DNA of 64,000 nt from Lawsonibacter sp900766145 (GCF_030372275.1 NZ_JAUDDJ010000003.1), one strand, 5' to 3'; shown: positions 1 to 10,096, numbered from the stretch's first letter. Notes: generated by a model from the letters alone, not told the origin. Numbers and translations: made by a program.

Positions 1-207
1 GTGCAGTGCTGCCCCGGGAACAAGAGGAGTGCCGTGTTGCATCTGAGGACTGCTATATTACGCGCGCGTATTTTTCTCTGGGTAAGATTTTAGAGTATGT
101 TAGGGAGGACTGCCAAGGGATATCTCCAGCGACGCCAAATTTTGAATTATTCCGCGGAACCTTGCCACGGGCCGGGCCTGCGGATCAGGATGATGGAGGT
201 ATTGAAA

Positions 208-834
208 ATGGCAGATTTGAAGGCATCCCTCTGTGGTGAACTGCCGAATCAGGATAGTGCGATTCCCCAGGAGCAGCTGCGCGCCTTGCTGGAGCGCAGG
301 GGGATCGTGGGAGATCCGGACATCCCCAATGCGAAAGCCCGGCTTGCGGAGCAGGAGCTTCGCCGGAATATGTACCATAACACCCAGGTCATGCTCAAGC
401 ACTACCGGGACATCGTCTGGGCCTTGGAATGCTTCCCCAGTGAAGTCGCACAGGAGCTGGATCAGCCGCTGAAGGATCTGGACGCGCTGCTCAGCGTAGT
501 GGACACGCAGGTGGCGCTGGGGAACGCGAAGTTGGAGCACCGCCTGCTCAGCATTCGGAAGTCCCGCCTGCTGCTGGACCGGATCAATGAGGCCCTGACG
601 GTCCTGCGCCATAAGCCGGGCAACGGGGAGCTGATGTATAACATCATCTTCCAGACGTTCATCACGCCGGACAAGCCCAGCCATACGGATATCCTGTACC
701 GGCTGGATATCTCGGAGCGGCACTATTACCGGCTCCGCCAGCAGGCGGTCAACATCTTATCCATCCGGCTGTGGACGGCCCCGGCCGGCTGTCTGGATGC
801 CTGGCTGGAGCTTTTGACGCTGCTGGAGGGGTGA
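208..834 (+). CDS. ArpU/sigma-like mobile-element regulator (hypothetical)
   Basis: This encodes a 208-residue soluble protein. I start it at the ATG at 208 because GGAGG lies 8 bases upstream; the same frame is open further upstream but has no such site. The N-terminal two thirds is helical and charged. The last 50 residues contain a likely helix-turn-helix (HTDILYRLDISERHYYRLR, about residues 160-180) like region 4 of sigma factors and the ArpU/RinA late regulators of phages and integrative elements. No membrane segment or catalytic motif is seen. It opens the conjugative-element region, followed by a VirB2-like protein gene. A role as element-encoded transcription regulator is inferred; the family assignment is by pattern only. 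Confidence 0.55.
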   Translation: MADLKASLCGELPNQDSAIPQEQLRALLERRGIVGDPDIPNAKARLAEQELRRNMYHNTQVMLKHYRDIVWALECFPSEVAQELDQPLKDLDALLSVVDTQVALGNAKLEHRLLSIRKSRLLLDRINEALTVLRHKPGNGELMYNIIFQTFITPDKPSHTDILYRLDISERHYYRLRQQAVNILSIRLWTAPAGCLDAWLELLTLLEG

Positions 835-946
835 TGTCCTACTCTGCGGCAGAAAAATGGCAGAAAATTGGCAAGGTCGGTGCGGATGACAAGGGGAGTG
901 CAGATGTGCTATCCTGTTATCGTCCAAAACTGGACCTAACGGCAGG

Positions 947-993
947 GAGCCGCCTTGAAGTGATTGAGAACAGTCGCTTCGAGGCGGCTCTTT
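947..993 (+). terminator. Hairpin terminator/attenuator between regulator and VirB2-like gene
   Basis: A 14-bp stem (947-960 with 977-990, one G-U pair) has a 16-base loop and is followed only by TTTGC, so it is a weak intrinsic terminator or an attenuator ahead of the transfer genes. The remaining gap, 835-1024, shows no gene. Confidence 0.5.
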
Positions 994-1024
994 GCTGCAA
1001 ATATGACGAAAAGGAGGGAAGCAA

Positions 1025-1417
1025 ATGGCAAAGGACGAGAGCAGGAGGGATCGCTGGGTGAAGGCGTCCCAGCGGCTGCGCAACGCTTTCCAGATGGCGG
1101 CGGTATCCTGTTACATGATGGTGCTGTTCGCCCAGCCGGCGGCTGCTGCGGACACCATGTGGACACGGTTCAGCACGATTATCGCAGATGTCTATGGCGA
1201 GCTGGTGGGCATCTCCACCATCGTGGCAGTGACTGCGGCTGCGGTGGCGCTGTTGGTGCGGATGATCTCCCGCAATGAGCGGGCCGTCGCAGAGGCGACC
1301 AGTTGGCTGAAGAGAATCGTCGTGACCTGGATTGTGCTCAATACCCTGGGCTTTGTGGTCGCCTACCTGCAGCCGCTGATCCAGGGCGGACAGTACACGC
1401 CGTCGACTACTCCCTGA
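1025..1417 (+). CDS. VirB2/TrbC-like small membrane protein of conjugative element
   Basis: This is a 130-residue protein with AAGGAGGG upstream of its start. Residues 1-45 look like a long signal or first membrane segment ending in AAAAD. Two further hydrophobic stretches follow, about 62-82 (VGISTIVAVTAAAVALLV) and 95-115 (RIVVTWIVLNTLGFVV). Size and topology match the VirB2/TrbC pilin-like or Maff2-like proteins encoded beside the VirB4 and TrbL genes of Gram-positive conjugative elements, where they are part of the mating channel. The gene lies just before secreted proteins and a sortase. The assignment rests on topology and context, not a diagnostic motif. Confidence 0.55.
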   Translation: MAKDESRRDRWVKASQRLRNAFQMAAVSCYMMVLFAQPAAAADTMWTRFSTIIADVYGELVGISTIVAVTAAAVALLVRMISRNERAVAEATSWLKRIVVTWIVLNTLGFVVAYLQPLIQGGQYTPSTTP

Positions 1418-1451
1418 TTCCAGAAAGAGCAAAATCAAACCTGAGGAGGAT

Positions 1452-2423
1452 ATGTCAGTGAAGAACAAAATCTTATCTCTCACCGCATCGCTCCTGCTTT
1501 TGACCATGCTGACGCTGCCTGCGGGCGCGGTCAGCTTGGACGTGACGGATCCTGACGCCATGCTCCCGGTCGATATCATCCTCGACCAGGACAACAAGGA
1601 GATCCGCAAGGTGTATGATCTCTCGCCCAACACCGACCCCTCCACGCTCCCCATGGGGCAGTTTGAGCGGGATGGCCTCCTGTACGACTGCACCGATGTG
1701 CTGCGAGAGGTCATCATCGGCAGTGAGACGCAGGTCATCACCCAGGAAGAGAAGGTGGACAGCGACAAAAAGGACATGGACACGATTTTGTCCCTACTGC
1801 CCCAGGAGAAAGAGGTCACCACGGAAGAGGGGTTTACCGGCACCCTCACGCTGGATCTGGACAGCATCAAGACCGAAGCGGCCGGGTATGGCAGCAGCAC
1901 CCAGCCGGTTACAGCCACCAGGACCTACCCCAATCTTGCAAACCAGGACCTCAACCATCTGCCGAAAAGCATCACTGAGGGCGGACGGACCCTGACGCTC
2001 CAGGATGTCCAGTGGCAGACGGACAATACCTACAACGCCGATGACTATGAGATCGGGGATCGTTTTACTGCTGTCTGCACCTACGGCGGGAGCAAAACAG
2101 TCAGTTATGTGACGGGCTATACCACCACAGCCAACTACTCAGGTGAGGTCTACCGCACTGGGGTCACAGTGATCCGCTACACCGTCATTTTCACCGGCAC
2201 CCCGATGGAGCCTGTTGCGGAGGAGCAGTCCCAAAGCGGCGGTCTCAACTGGCTCATGGTGGCCCTGCCCGTGCTGGCGGCTCTCGGTGCCGGCACCGGA
2301 GGAACATACTTTTTCATGAAACGGAAGGAGCGAAAGATGTATGAGGAACTGGCTGAAAGCAACGATGCTGCTGCTGGCCGTCACAGCGATGATGGCGACC
2401 CCGGCGCTGGCGGCGGAGTATGA
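1452..2423 (+). CDS. Secreted, C-terminally membrane-anchored protein of conjugative element
   Basis: This 323-residue protein is preceded by GAGGAGG. It has a signal peptide (residues 1-26, cleaved near AGAVS), an extracellular region with no domain I recognise, and a transmembrane helix near residues 270-290 (WLMVALPVLAALGAG) followed by basic KRKER. The last 28 residues overlap the start of the sortase gene in another frame by 83 bases, an unusually long overlap that implies translational coupling. The layout suits an outward-facing anchored component of a conjugative element. Function unknown. Confidence 0.6.
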   Translation: MSVKNKILSLTASLLLLTMLTLPAGAVSLDVTDPDAMLPVDIILDQDNKEIRKVYDLSPNTDPSTLPMGQFERDGLLYDCTDVLREVIIGSETQVITQEEKVDSDKKDMDTILSLLPQEKEVTTEEGFTGTLTLDLDSIKTEAAGYGSSTQPVTATRTYPNLANQDLNHLPKSITEGGRTLTLQDVQWQTDNTYNADDYEIGDRFTAVCTYGGSKTVSYVTGYTTTANYSGEVYRTGVTVIRYTVIFTGTPMEPVAEEQSQSGGLNWLMVALPVLAALGAGTGGTYFFMKRKERKMYEELAESNDAAAGRHSDDGDPGAGGGV

Positions 2424-3129
2424 GTTTGACGACTCGGACGGCCCCATGTATGCTCCGCCCACCTCCGTTGACCAGGTGATAGTGGTTGGCGGAGGGGTAA
2501 CGGAGAGCAGCAACATCGACCGCAGCAAGAATACCGCCGTCATTGCGCCGCCCTTCGGCAGTCCGGAGTCCTACCTGCCCGGTGCCGGCACGACACTGAT
2601 CCCCCAGTCCGGAACATCAACTGGCAGCAGCACCATCAGCGGTGAAACAATCTACCTGCCGCCGGCGTCCTACGATGAAAGCACTCCGGCCGCGGATACC
2701 AGCCTGAGCAGCAATAAGTTCACGCTGCCAGACGGGCTATTTTACAATGACGGCAGTCTTGGAACGCTGAAGATTCCCGCTCTTGGGCTTTCCGTAAAGG
2801 TGTATGAGGACGAGAGCCTGGAAAGCCTTGCAAAAGGCGCCGGCCACTTTAAGTCCACATCCTGCTGGGCTGGAAATGTTGGGATCGCGGCGCACAACAG
2901 GGGAGTGGCCAACCACTTCGGTCAAATCCATACCTTGGAAAAGGGAGACCGGATTACCTACACCACGAAACTCGGTACCCGCACCTACGAAGTATTCTTT
3001 GTTGGACAGATCGAGGAGACGGATTTCTCCCGGCTTGGACGGAGCGACGAGAACCTGATCACACTCATCACATGCGTCCGGAATGTGCCGGAACTGCGCT
3101 GGTGTGTGCAGGCCCGGGAGATCACCTGA
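2341..3129 (+). CDS. Sortase-family transpeptidase (class D/B-like)
   Basis: A 262-residue exported protein with signal peptide 1-24 and a low-complexity Ser/Thr/Pro linker to about residue 125. The sortase fold follows, with all three catalytic residues visible: His185 in GIAAHNRG, Cys245 in TLITCV and Arg253 in LRWCV. Sortases cleave sorting motifs such as LPxTG and link surface proteins to peptidoglycan or to pilin partners. It lies upstream of an SLH/CAP protein and a SpaA-repeat adhesin, the natural substrate class, although the adhesin as found here has lost its C-terminus. AAGGAG at 2323-2328 sets the start inside the preceding gene. Confidence 0.85.
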   Translation: MRNWLKATMLLLAVTAMMATPALAAEYEFDDSDGPMYAPPTSVDQVIVVGGGVTESSNIDRSKNTAVIAPPFGSPESYLPGAGTTLIPQSGTSTGSSTISGETIYLPPASYDESTPAADTSLSSNKFTLPDGLFYNDGSLGTLKIPALGLSVKVYEDESLESLAKGAGHFKSTSCWAGNVGIAAHNRGVANHFGQIHTLEKGDRITYTTKLGTRTYEVFFVGQIEETDFSRLGRSDENLITLITCVRNVPELRWCVQAREIT

Positions 3130-3198
3130 CAATATTTTTGCAAAACTGACCTCTTTTCGATGTAATTAAGTCAAATATCAAGAAAAGGGGGAATCAGT

Positions 3199-4458
3199 AT
3201 GCGTAAACTGCCCATCCTGCTGTTTACTGCCGTCTTTTCGCTTTCTTTGGCCCTGCCGGCGTATGCGGCGGAAAGCAGCAACAAAGAACTGAAAGCCGCT
3301 TCGCAGTACCTGAACAGTCATGGGATCATGGTCGGGGACGGGGAGGGGAATATGAACCTCAGCGCCCCGCTGACCCGCGCCCATCTGGCCACGATTCTTG
3401 CCCGACTGCACGGCGGATTCGGACAGGTGGAGGAACACCGAGACTTCTATACCGCCCAGTGCCAATTTCAGGACGTTCCAGACTGGGCCCGGCAATATGC
3501 CGGTTACTGCGCCTACCACGGCCTCATGGTCGGCTATGGCGATGGCCTGTTTGGCGCGGAGGATCCTGTGACGCCCACGGCAGCCTGCACCGTGATTCTG
3601 CGGTATCTGGCTCTGCCAGACCTGGTGTGGGATTACAACAGCGCCTGTAGCACCGCCTGTGATCTTGGCCTAAGTGAGCCTGCCATGACGGCTCAGGGAA
3701 CCATATCCCGCGGTGATCTTGCGGTCATGCTATACCGCGCACTGACCGGAAACTTCCAGGGGATCTCCGCTGGAGCGGCCGGAGCATCTGTTTCCATCAG
3801 CAGCTACAAGGGGAACATCCTGAAGGCGGGTACACGAAGCGGCCTGCTGGTCTATCCGTCGGACGCGCAACTTGAGCTGGTATCCAGCAATCCGGAAATC
3901 CTTACGGTAGAGCAGATCGCCGGGATTTGGGTTGCGGTCGCAAAGTCGCCCGGTACTGCAAGCATTTTCGTAGTTACGGCAGACGGCGAACAGGTCCGTC
4001 TTACGATCACGGTATCCGATGTTGACGAAGGTCGGCCGGCAGCAGGAACTGATTACGCAGATAACCTGGAGATCCGAACAGAGATCCTTGCCCTTGTCAA
4101 TCAGGTCCGTCAGGAATACGGCCAGTCCACAGCCCCGGCCGATCAGTCGCTCATGGACGCGGCACAGGACTATGCCACGCGCCGGAACACCTGGCACGAC
4201 AGCCAGGAGGAGTGTGAGCTTGTCCTCGCTCATGGATATCCCTATGGGTTCAGTTGCAATTTAACAGTATTTACCAGCGCGTCCACGGAGGATGTTGCCA
4301 AAACCGCAGTGAAAAACTGGGTAAACTCCCCTGGGCATCTGCGAGCAATGCTCGACCCAAAGGCGGACAGTCTGGGCGTCGGTGTGGTGCGGTATGAGGG
4401 GGTGACCTACTGCTATTTATTTGTCGGAATGTCCGGCACCATCAATCCATACGCATAA
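3199..4458 (+). CDS. Secreted SLH / Ig-like / CAP-domain protein
   Basis: A 419-residue exported protein with a signal peptide ending at AYAAES (about residue 25). S-layer-homology-like repeats occupy about 30-170 (LTRAHLATILARL; YAGYCAYHGLMVGYGDG), which usually bind secondary cell-wall polymer. A Big2-like immunoglobulin domain follows at about 195-275, then a CAP/SCP-PR1 domain from about 290 to the end, containing HDSQEECE and WVNSPGHLRAMLD. CAP domains of bacteria are widespread, mostly of unknown enzymology, and often accompany cell-surface or conjugation functions. AAAAGGGGG upstream serves as the ribosome-binding site and a strong terminator follows, so this gene may close a transcription unit. 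Confidence 0.8.
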   Translation: MRKLPILLFTAVFSLSLALPAYAAESSNKELKAASQYLNSHGIMVGDGEGNMNLSAPLTRAHLATILARLHGGFGQVEEHRDFYTAQCQFQDVPDWARQYAGYCAYHGLMVGYGDGLFGAEDPVTPTAACTVILRYLALPDLVWDYNSACSTACDLGLSEPAMTAQGTISRGDLAVMLYRALTGNFQGISAGAAGASVSISSYKGNILKAGTRSGLLVYPSDAQLELVSSNPEILTVEQIAGIWVAVAKSPGTASIFVVTADGEQVRLTITVSDVDEGRPAAGTDYADNLEIRTEILALVNQVRQEYGQSTAPADQSLMDAAQDYATRRNTWHDSQEECELVLAHGYPYGFSCNLTVFTSASTEDVAKTAVKNWVNSPGHLRAMLDPKADSLGVGVVRYEGVTYCYLFVGMSGTINPYA

Positions 4459-4473
4459 TACCTCAAACGCGGA

Positions 4474-4505
4474 AAGCCTTCCAGCAGCAGCTGGGAGGCT
4501 TTTTT
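4474..4505 (+). terminator. Intrinsic terminator after CAP protein
   Basis: A 12-bp stem (4474-4485 with 4490-4501, one G-U pair) with an AGCA loop runs into a T tract ending at 4504. It separates the sortase/CAP genes from the adhesin gene. Confidence 0.85.
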
Positions 4506-4539
4506 CTTACACAATTTTCGAGAAAAGGAGTTTATCTGC

Positions 4540-7500
4540 ATGGAAAAACTGAAACAATTTCCTGCTGCGCAAAAGCGCCTCGTTTGTATCCTTCTGGCGC
4601 TGATTTGCATGCTCGGACTCCTGCCCAGCACCGCTTTCGCGGCCGGCCCGAATACCATCGTTATGGAGGATTGCACGCATAACGGTGTCTATTATGAGTC
4701 TGCTGCCCTTAGCACCTGTTGGCTGCACCAGATGAAATTCGACTACAACGGTGACACCGTCATGGGATTTTGTGCCGATCACGGAGGCGGCATGGGCTGG
4801 TCACTTGAGGGACATGAATGGAACAATCCCAGGGAAATTACCGACCCCACCGTGAAGACCATGCTGGCGTATTTCTATGCCCACAGCCGTGGGATCTTCA
4901 CGGACCAGGCCCGCGCCCTGGGTGTGGACGAGGTCTGGAGCAGTGACTATACCTGGACCATGAACGCCTGGGTGCAGGCGGTGGTGTGGCGCTATCAGGA
5001 GAATCTCTTCTCTGATCCGGTAGCTGCCTGCGCCGAGGAGCTGCTATACGTTTATAACAATCTGGAGCACACCAACTACACCAGTATTGATGACGTTGTA
5101 GACGGGACCACTCTGCGCGACCGGGCGCAGTATATTTTGGATCTGGGAGCCCAGGGCGTCTGGGGCGACTGTAAAGTCTACGAGTACGACTACGCCGGCC
5201 CCGGCTCCGCCCAGCATCCGGCCTATGATGTTCAGAGCATCATCATTGGCGACTTGACCGTCACACGGGAGCGGTACCAGATGACCATCAAAAAGGTGGA
5301 TGCGACCAATCCCAACCTTGCGCTCCCCGGCGCCCGGTTCCTGGTGCAGAATGCCAACGGCACTTTTAGCCAGGAAGTCGTCACCGGAAGTGATGGAACT
5401 GTGACGCTCACCAATCTGGAGGCCTCGACTTACTCTGTGACGGAACTGGATCCGCCGGATAATTACCAAATCGACAATGCCGGCCCTCAGTATGTCGTTC
5501 TACCCAGCGCTACTGGTGAAACGACTGCAACTGTGACCTTCACTGACACCCCTATCCGTACGGGCGAAGGCAGCATCCGCAAAGTCGATGCCGATGATCC
5601 CACCAAGGGCCTGGCCGGCGCGGTCATCAAGATCGAGGGCGTGGACAATGAGTTCGTGGGCACGTACATCACCGGCGCAGGGGGCTACCTGGAGGACGTG
5701 CCCTGGGACGCCATGCCTATTGGTTCTTTTGTCGCGTCTGAGGTGACCCCGCCGAATGGGTACACCACCAGCAGTGATCCTGACAAGGTCCGCCAGGAGT
5801 TCTACTGGGACGGCAAGCATGATGTCGATTTGATTTTTGAAAACGACGCCAAGGTCAAAGTTCAGATGATCAAGCTGGATGACTCGGACAACCCCATCGA
5901 GGGCGCCGTGTTCAATGTGGTCAAAGACGGCCAGGTGGTTGCCACGGAGGCCACCGACGCGGACGGCAGCATCATCGTTCCTAATGTCACCGAGGGGATG
6001 TACGCCTTTTTCGAGGTATCCGTCCCGGCCCCTTACGCTAAACTGCAGCAGCCGGTCATCGCCCATGTGGATCAGGCCACTGTGGACGGAGGCGGCACCG
6101 TAACCGTCACGGCGGTGGATCAGATGCTTCCGACCCTCACCATCCTCAAGCGTGACGGACAGACGGGTGAGGTAGTCCCCGGCGCGGTGTTTGAAATCAC
6201 TGGCATCCATTACGGCTACCACATGGACGTGACCACCGGACCGGATGGCACCGCGACCCTGACCGGCCTTCCTGTTGACAGCTACGAGGTGACGGAGATC
6301 TCTGTCCCGGACCCCTATGTGGTGGCGGCGGAGCCGACTCAGACCATCTGGCTGGGCCCCGGCGATGACCGTCAGTTGATTTTTGACAACCTCAAGCAGC
6401 CGGAGCTGACGATTGCAAAAGTAGACGCCGCGGACTCTACCACCCCGATCCCCGGCACCGTGTTCCGGATCGAAGGAGTGGACAGCGATTATCAGCATGA
6501 CGTGACCACCGGCCAGGACGGCACCGTCACCCTGCGGGTTCAGCCGGGAACCTATCAAATCACGGAGCTGTCCGTCCCGGCCCCCTACTACCTCCCCGAT
6601 AAGGACGCCGACCGGGTGCAGACCATCACGCTCAATGCCGGCGATGAAAAAGAGGTGACGTTCAAGGACCACAAGGCCCCCGAACTCACCATTTATAAGG
6701 TAGACAGTATCGCCGGCGCTCCTGTCGAGGGGGCGCGTTTTCATGTGACCTACACTTCCAACGGCGAGGCTGCCGATGCGCCGGATTCCTATGATTTTGG
6801 CGAAATCGTCACCGACGCCAATGGCGAGATCAAGCTCCATGAGCAGGGCCAGCGGCTGTATCCCGGTGAGTTCACCATCGAGGAAGTCGAGCCTGCCCCT
6901 GGGTTCCAGATGAAAGAGCCAACCCGGCAGACAGTCATCCTCCACGGCGGCGAGAGCAAGACGGTGCGTTTTGAGAATACGCCGCTCAACGCAATTATTG
7001 TCGAGAAGTATGATTCCGTCACCGGTGAAGCCTTGGCCGGGGCCACCTTCCAACTGAGATTTTTGGGTGGTACCTCGGGCACCGGAGGAACCATCATCGG
7101 GCAGAAAGTGACCGGGCAAAACGGCACCGCCATCTGGACCGGCCTCACCGCGGGCACCTATATTTTGGAAGAAGTGGATCCGGCGGATGGATACAGCATT
7201 ATCCAGTCCTCTGAGACGGTCTACCTGGCCGACAGCGGCGAGCAGTCCGTAATCACCGTGAGGTTCCAGAATATGCCGGACGGGATTTTGCTCGTCCGCA
7301 AGGTCTGCGCCACCAACCCCAGCGTTACCCTGCCCAATGCCGAGTTCAAAGTCACCTATGCGGACGGCACCCTCATCGGCGACAGCAACGGCATTTTTAG
7401 GACAGATGAAAACGGTGAGATCCGAATTGAGGGTCTGGCCCCCGGCAAGAGCGTCATCGTCACGGAGGTCTCCGCGCCGCCGGGCTATATCATCGACACA

Positions 7501-9195
7501 CAGAGTCAGACGGTGCAGATTAAAGAGGGCAGAACTGTCACATTAACCTTTAAGAACCAGCCCAAGGGCGAGCTGATCATCCAAAAACGGGACAGCGCCA
7601 CAATGCAGCCCCTCCCCGGTGCGGAGTTCAGAGTTGCAACCGCCGCCGGCTGCGAGGTGGGCTTGGATGGGGTAATCGGTGATTCCACCCTCACCCAGAA
7701 CGGTATTTTTACGACCGACAGCAATGGAGAAATCCGCATCACCAACCTGGCCCCGGGCGCATACGTCATTTCCGAGATCCGCAGCCCGTCCGGCTATGTG
7801 ATGGATGCACCCTCCACCAATGTGGTCATCGGGGAGGGCGGTGACACCCAGACGGTGGTCATTACCAATTCCAAGGCCGGGTCCCTGGTCATCGACAAAC
7901 GGGATTCTTTGATAGGGGAGCCGTTGGAGGGAGTAACGTTCAAGGTCACTACTTCTACCGGCGAATTTGTCCCCGACGAGAACGGCTACATTTCAAGTAA
8001 TGGCCTCTACAAGACGGACAAGGACGGCAAGATCCAGATCGACGGGGTGGTGGGTACCCTGGTGGTGACGGAGGTGGAGACCATCCCCGGCTACACCATC
8101 GACCCGGCCCACCAGACCCAGACCGTCCAGATCAACCCCAACGACACACAGACGCTCTACTTTACCAATACCCCCTCGACGACCCTCGTCATTGAGAAGT
8201 ACATCGAAGGCACTACTACGCCTCTGGAGGGCGTTACCTTCCTGGTGACCGACAGCTCCGGCGCGGTGGTCGGCCCCTCCAATGGCGAATACATCACCGA
8301 TGAGAACGGCCGAATCGTCATTGACGGCCTTGAACCCGGCATCACTGTCACCGCCCGGGAGGTCAAGACGGTAGAGGGCTATGTCCTGGACGGCGCTCCC
8401 AAGAGCATTGCGATCAAGGCCGGTGAGGTACAGACCCTCCGGTTTTACAACAGCAAGCAGGGCACCCTCGTCATCCGGAAACTGGATTCCGCCACGAAGG
8501 AGCCACTTTCTGGGGTTGAGTTCGAGCTGACTTATGCGGATGGTGGCTATGTGGATGACGCCAACGGCCATCTCTCCAGCAAGGGCCTCTACACGACCAA
8601 TGAGAACGGTGAAATCAGGATCTCTGGCGTCACAGGCACCATCGTGGTCAAGGAAACCAAAACCATTGAGGGGTATACTATCGACCCGGCCAGCCAGAGT
8701 CAGACCGTGGTGGTGAATCCGGCCGACACTCAGACGCTGACCTTCTACAACCAGCCCATCGGCGGCGTGGAGATCCTGAAGGTTGATGCCAACCGAACCA
8801 GCAAGCGGATCCCGAACACGACCTTTGAAATCAGAAAGATCGACAATGAACTGATCGACACCGTCACGACGGATAAAAATGGCCGTGTGTTCTGCGCTCT
8901 TGAGAACGGCGCCTACTACGCCGTTGAGATCGAGGCAGGGGAGGGGTATCGCTTAGACGATACGCCGCATTATTTCGAGGTTGAAAACGGCAAGACCACC
9001 TCTATCCGCATTGAGAATGAGGCGTTCAGCGGTCTTCTCATCCATAAGGTCGATTCAACCACCGGAGAAGGGATCTATGGCGCGCATTTCTTGGTGTATG
9101 ACAGCAGTAAAAACCCCATCGGCGAATACGTCAGCGATGACCGGGGCTATCCGCCCCCACCCTTGACGAACTTCAGTGGCGAAAGCAACAGATGA
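4540..9195 (+). CDS. Giant thioester-domain/SpaA-repeat surface adhesin, C-terminally truncated
   Basis: The 1551 residues begin with a signal peptide (1-35). A thioester domain follows: Cys78 in GFCADHG and Gln146 in WVQAVVW are the expected internal-thioester pair, which in relatives bonds covalently to host surfaces. From about residue 247 there are 13 complete SpaA/Cna-B repeats of 80-100 residues and the start of a 14th. Each opens with a K-D-type strand (TIKKVD, TILKRD, TIAKVD, VIDKRD, VIRKLD) and ends in an E..xPxGY segment, so isopeptide cross-links are expected. The 14th repeat stops at VSDDRGY, near base 9150; the remaining 15 residues are out-of-frame VirB4 sequence. No LPxTG, membrane helix or basic tail is present, so the product as it stands could not be sorted to the wall. 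Confidence 0.85.
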   Translation: MEKLKQFPAAQKRLVCILLALICMLGLLPSTAFAAGPNTIVMEDCTHNGVYYESAALSTCWLHQMKFDYNGDTVMGFCADHGGGMGWSLEGHEWNNPREITDPTVKTMLAYFYAHSRGIFTDQARALGVDEVWSSDYTWTMNAWVQAVVWRYQENLFSDPVAACAEELLYVYNNLEHTNYTSIDDVVDGTTLRDRAQYILDLGAQGVWGDCKVYEYDYAGPGSAQHPAYDVQSIIIGDLTVTRERYQMTIKKVDATNPNLALPGARFLVQNANGTFSQEVVTGSDGTVTLTNLEASTYSVTELDPPDNYQIDNAGPQYVVLPSATGETTATVTFTDTPIRTGEGSIRKVDADDPTKGLAGAVIKIEGVDNEFVGTYITGAGGYLEDVPWDAMPIGSFVASEVTPPNGYTTSSDPDKVRQEFYWDGKHDVDLIFENDAKVKVQMIKLDDSDNPIEGAVFNVVKDGQVVATEATDADGSIIVPNVTEGMYAFFEVSVPAPYAKLQQPVIAHVDQATVDGGGTVTVTAVDQMLPTLTILKRDGQTGEVVPGAVFEITGIHYGYHMDVTTGPDGTATLTGLPVDSYEVTEISVPDPYVVAAEPTQTIWLGPGDDRQLIFDNLKQPELTIAKVDAADSTTPIPGTVFRIEGVDSDYQHDVTTGQDGTVTLRVQPGTYQITELSVPAPYYLPDKDADRVQTITLNAGDEKEVTFKDHKAPELTIYKVDSIAGAPVEGARFHVTYTSNGEAADAPDSYDFGEIVTDANGEIKLHEQGQRLYPGEFTIEEVEPAPGFQMKEPTRQTVILHGGESKTVRFENTPLNAIIVEKYDSVTGEALAGATFQLRFLGGTSGTGGTIIGQKVTGQNGTAIWTGLTAGTYILEEVDPADGYSIIQSSETVYLADSGEQSVITVRFQNMPDGILLVRKVCATNPSVTLPNAEFKVTYADGTLIGDSNGIFRTDENGEIRIEGLAPGKSVIVTEVSAPPGYIIDTQSQTVQIKEGRTVTLTFKNQPKGELIIQKRDSATMQPLPGAEFRVATAAGCEVGLDGVIGDSTLTQNGIFTTDSNGEIRITNLAPGAYVISEIRSPSGYVMDAPSTNVVIGEGGDTQTVVITNSKAGSLVIDKRDSLIGEPLEGVTFKVTTSTGEFVPDENGYISSNGLYKTDKDGKIQIDGVVGTLVVTEVETIPGYTIDPAHQTQTVQINPNDTQTLYFTNTPSTTLVIEKYIEGTTTPLEGVTFLVTDSSGAVVGPSNGEYITDENGRIVIDGLEPGITVTAREVKTVEGYVLDGAPKSIAIKAGEVQTLRFYNSKQGTLVIRKLDSATKEPLSGVEFELTYADGGYVDDANGHLSSKGLYTTNENGEIRISGVTGTIVVKETKTIEGYTIDPASQSQTVVVNPADTQTLTFYNQPIGGVEILKVDANRTSKRIPNTTFEIRKIDNELIDTVTTDKNGRVFCALENGAYYAVEIEAGEGYRLDDTPHYFEVENGKTTSIRIENEAFSGLLIHKVDSTTGEGIYGAHFLVYDSSKNPIGEYVSDDRGYPPPPLTNFSGESNR

Positions 9196-10092
9196 CCGAC
9201 CTCATGAAGTCCATGGACATCCAAGTAGGGGACTGTCTGTTCCAGCAGGAGGCGGCGCTGCGCTCCACCATGCCGTTCCTCTACCTTGACCCCAGCCTGG
9301 AGCGCAAGTCTAAGCGCAACGTGCTCACATCAGGGGCGGCATCCACCTATATGTTCACGAGTTTTGAACTCTCGGATGACAACGGCATCCTGCTGGGCCT
9401 CAACCGGCACAACAACTCACTGTGCATCGTGGACCCATTCAATACTAAAGTCAATAAAAACGCTAACTTCACCATTTGCGGCACTTCAGGCGCTGGCAAG
9501 ACCTTTACTATGCAATTGATGTCGTTAAGATTAAGAATGCGCGGCGTTCAGTGCTATATCCTGGCGCCGCTTAAAGGCCATGAGTTCAAGCGGGCCTGCC
9601 ACAAGATCGGTGGTACCTACATCAAACTGGCCCCCGGCTCCAGCGCCTGCATCAATGTCATGGAGATCCGGCCCACCCTCACACCGGAGATGGAACTGAT
9701 CGACGAGCTGGATTATAGCGACATCGACTCTATGCTGGCGAAAAAGATTCAGCAGTTGATGATCTTCTTCTCCCTCCTGATTCCGGATATGTCCAATGAA
9801 GAGGAGCAGATGCTGGACGAGGCTCTGGTTAAGACCTATGCGAAATTTGGCATCACCCACGATAACAGCTCAATCTATGAGGATTCTGGCAGCGGGAAGG
9901 TCAAGACCATGCCCATCCTGGGTGACCTCTATGAAGTGCTCAAGGAGAGTCCACTGACCACGCGCTTGGCCACAATCGTCAGCCGTTTCGTCACCGGCAG
10001 CGCCCAGAGTTTTAACCGCCAGTCAAACATCAATCTGAGTAACCGCTACGTTGTCCTGGATATTTCCGAATTGAAGGGCAAAATGCTCCCCG
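9151..10092 (+). pseudogene. VirB4/TraE-type conjugation ATPase, internal fragment
   Basis: The open frame from about 9151 encodes 314 residues of a VirB4-type ATPase that powers type IV secretion. It includes DPFNTKVNKNANFTICG, Walker A GTSGAGKTFTMQ (about 9478-9513) and Walker B YVVLDISEL near 10050. Full VirB4 proteins have some 600-800 residues. Here roughly the first half and the last 150-200 residues are missing. The left join falls inside the adhesin repeat and the right join just before the S1 gene. An apparent ATG at 9192 is internal and an ORF continuing to 10229 is out of frame with any VirB4 tail. It is a remnant or an assembly join, not a working gene. Confidence 0.8.
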
Positions 10093-10096
10093 TACC

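Noticed and set aside
5500..7119. 539-codon open frame antisense to the adhesin gene
   Set aside because: It is a shadow of a GC-rich repetitive gene: no ribosome-binding site, no known family, and the sense strand has clear SpaA repeats.
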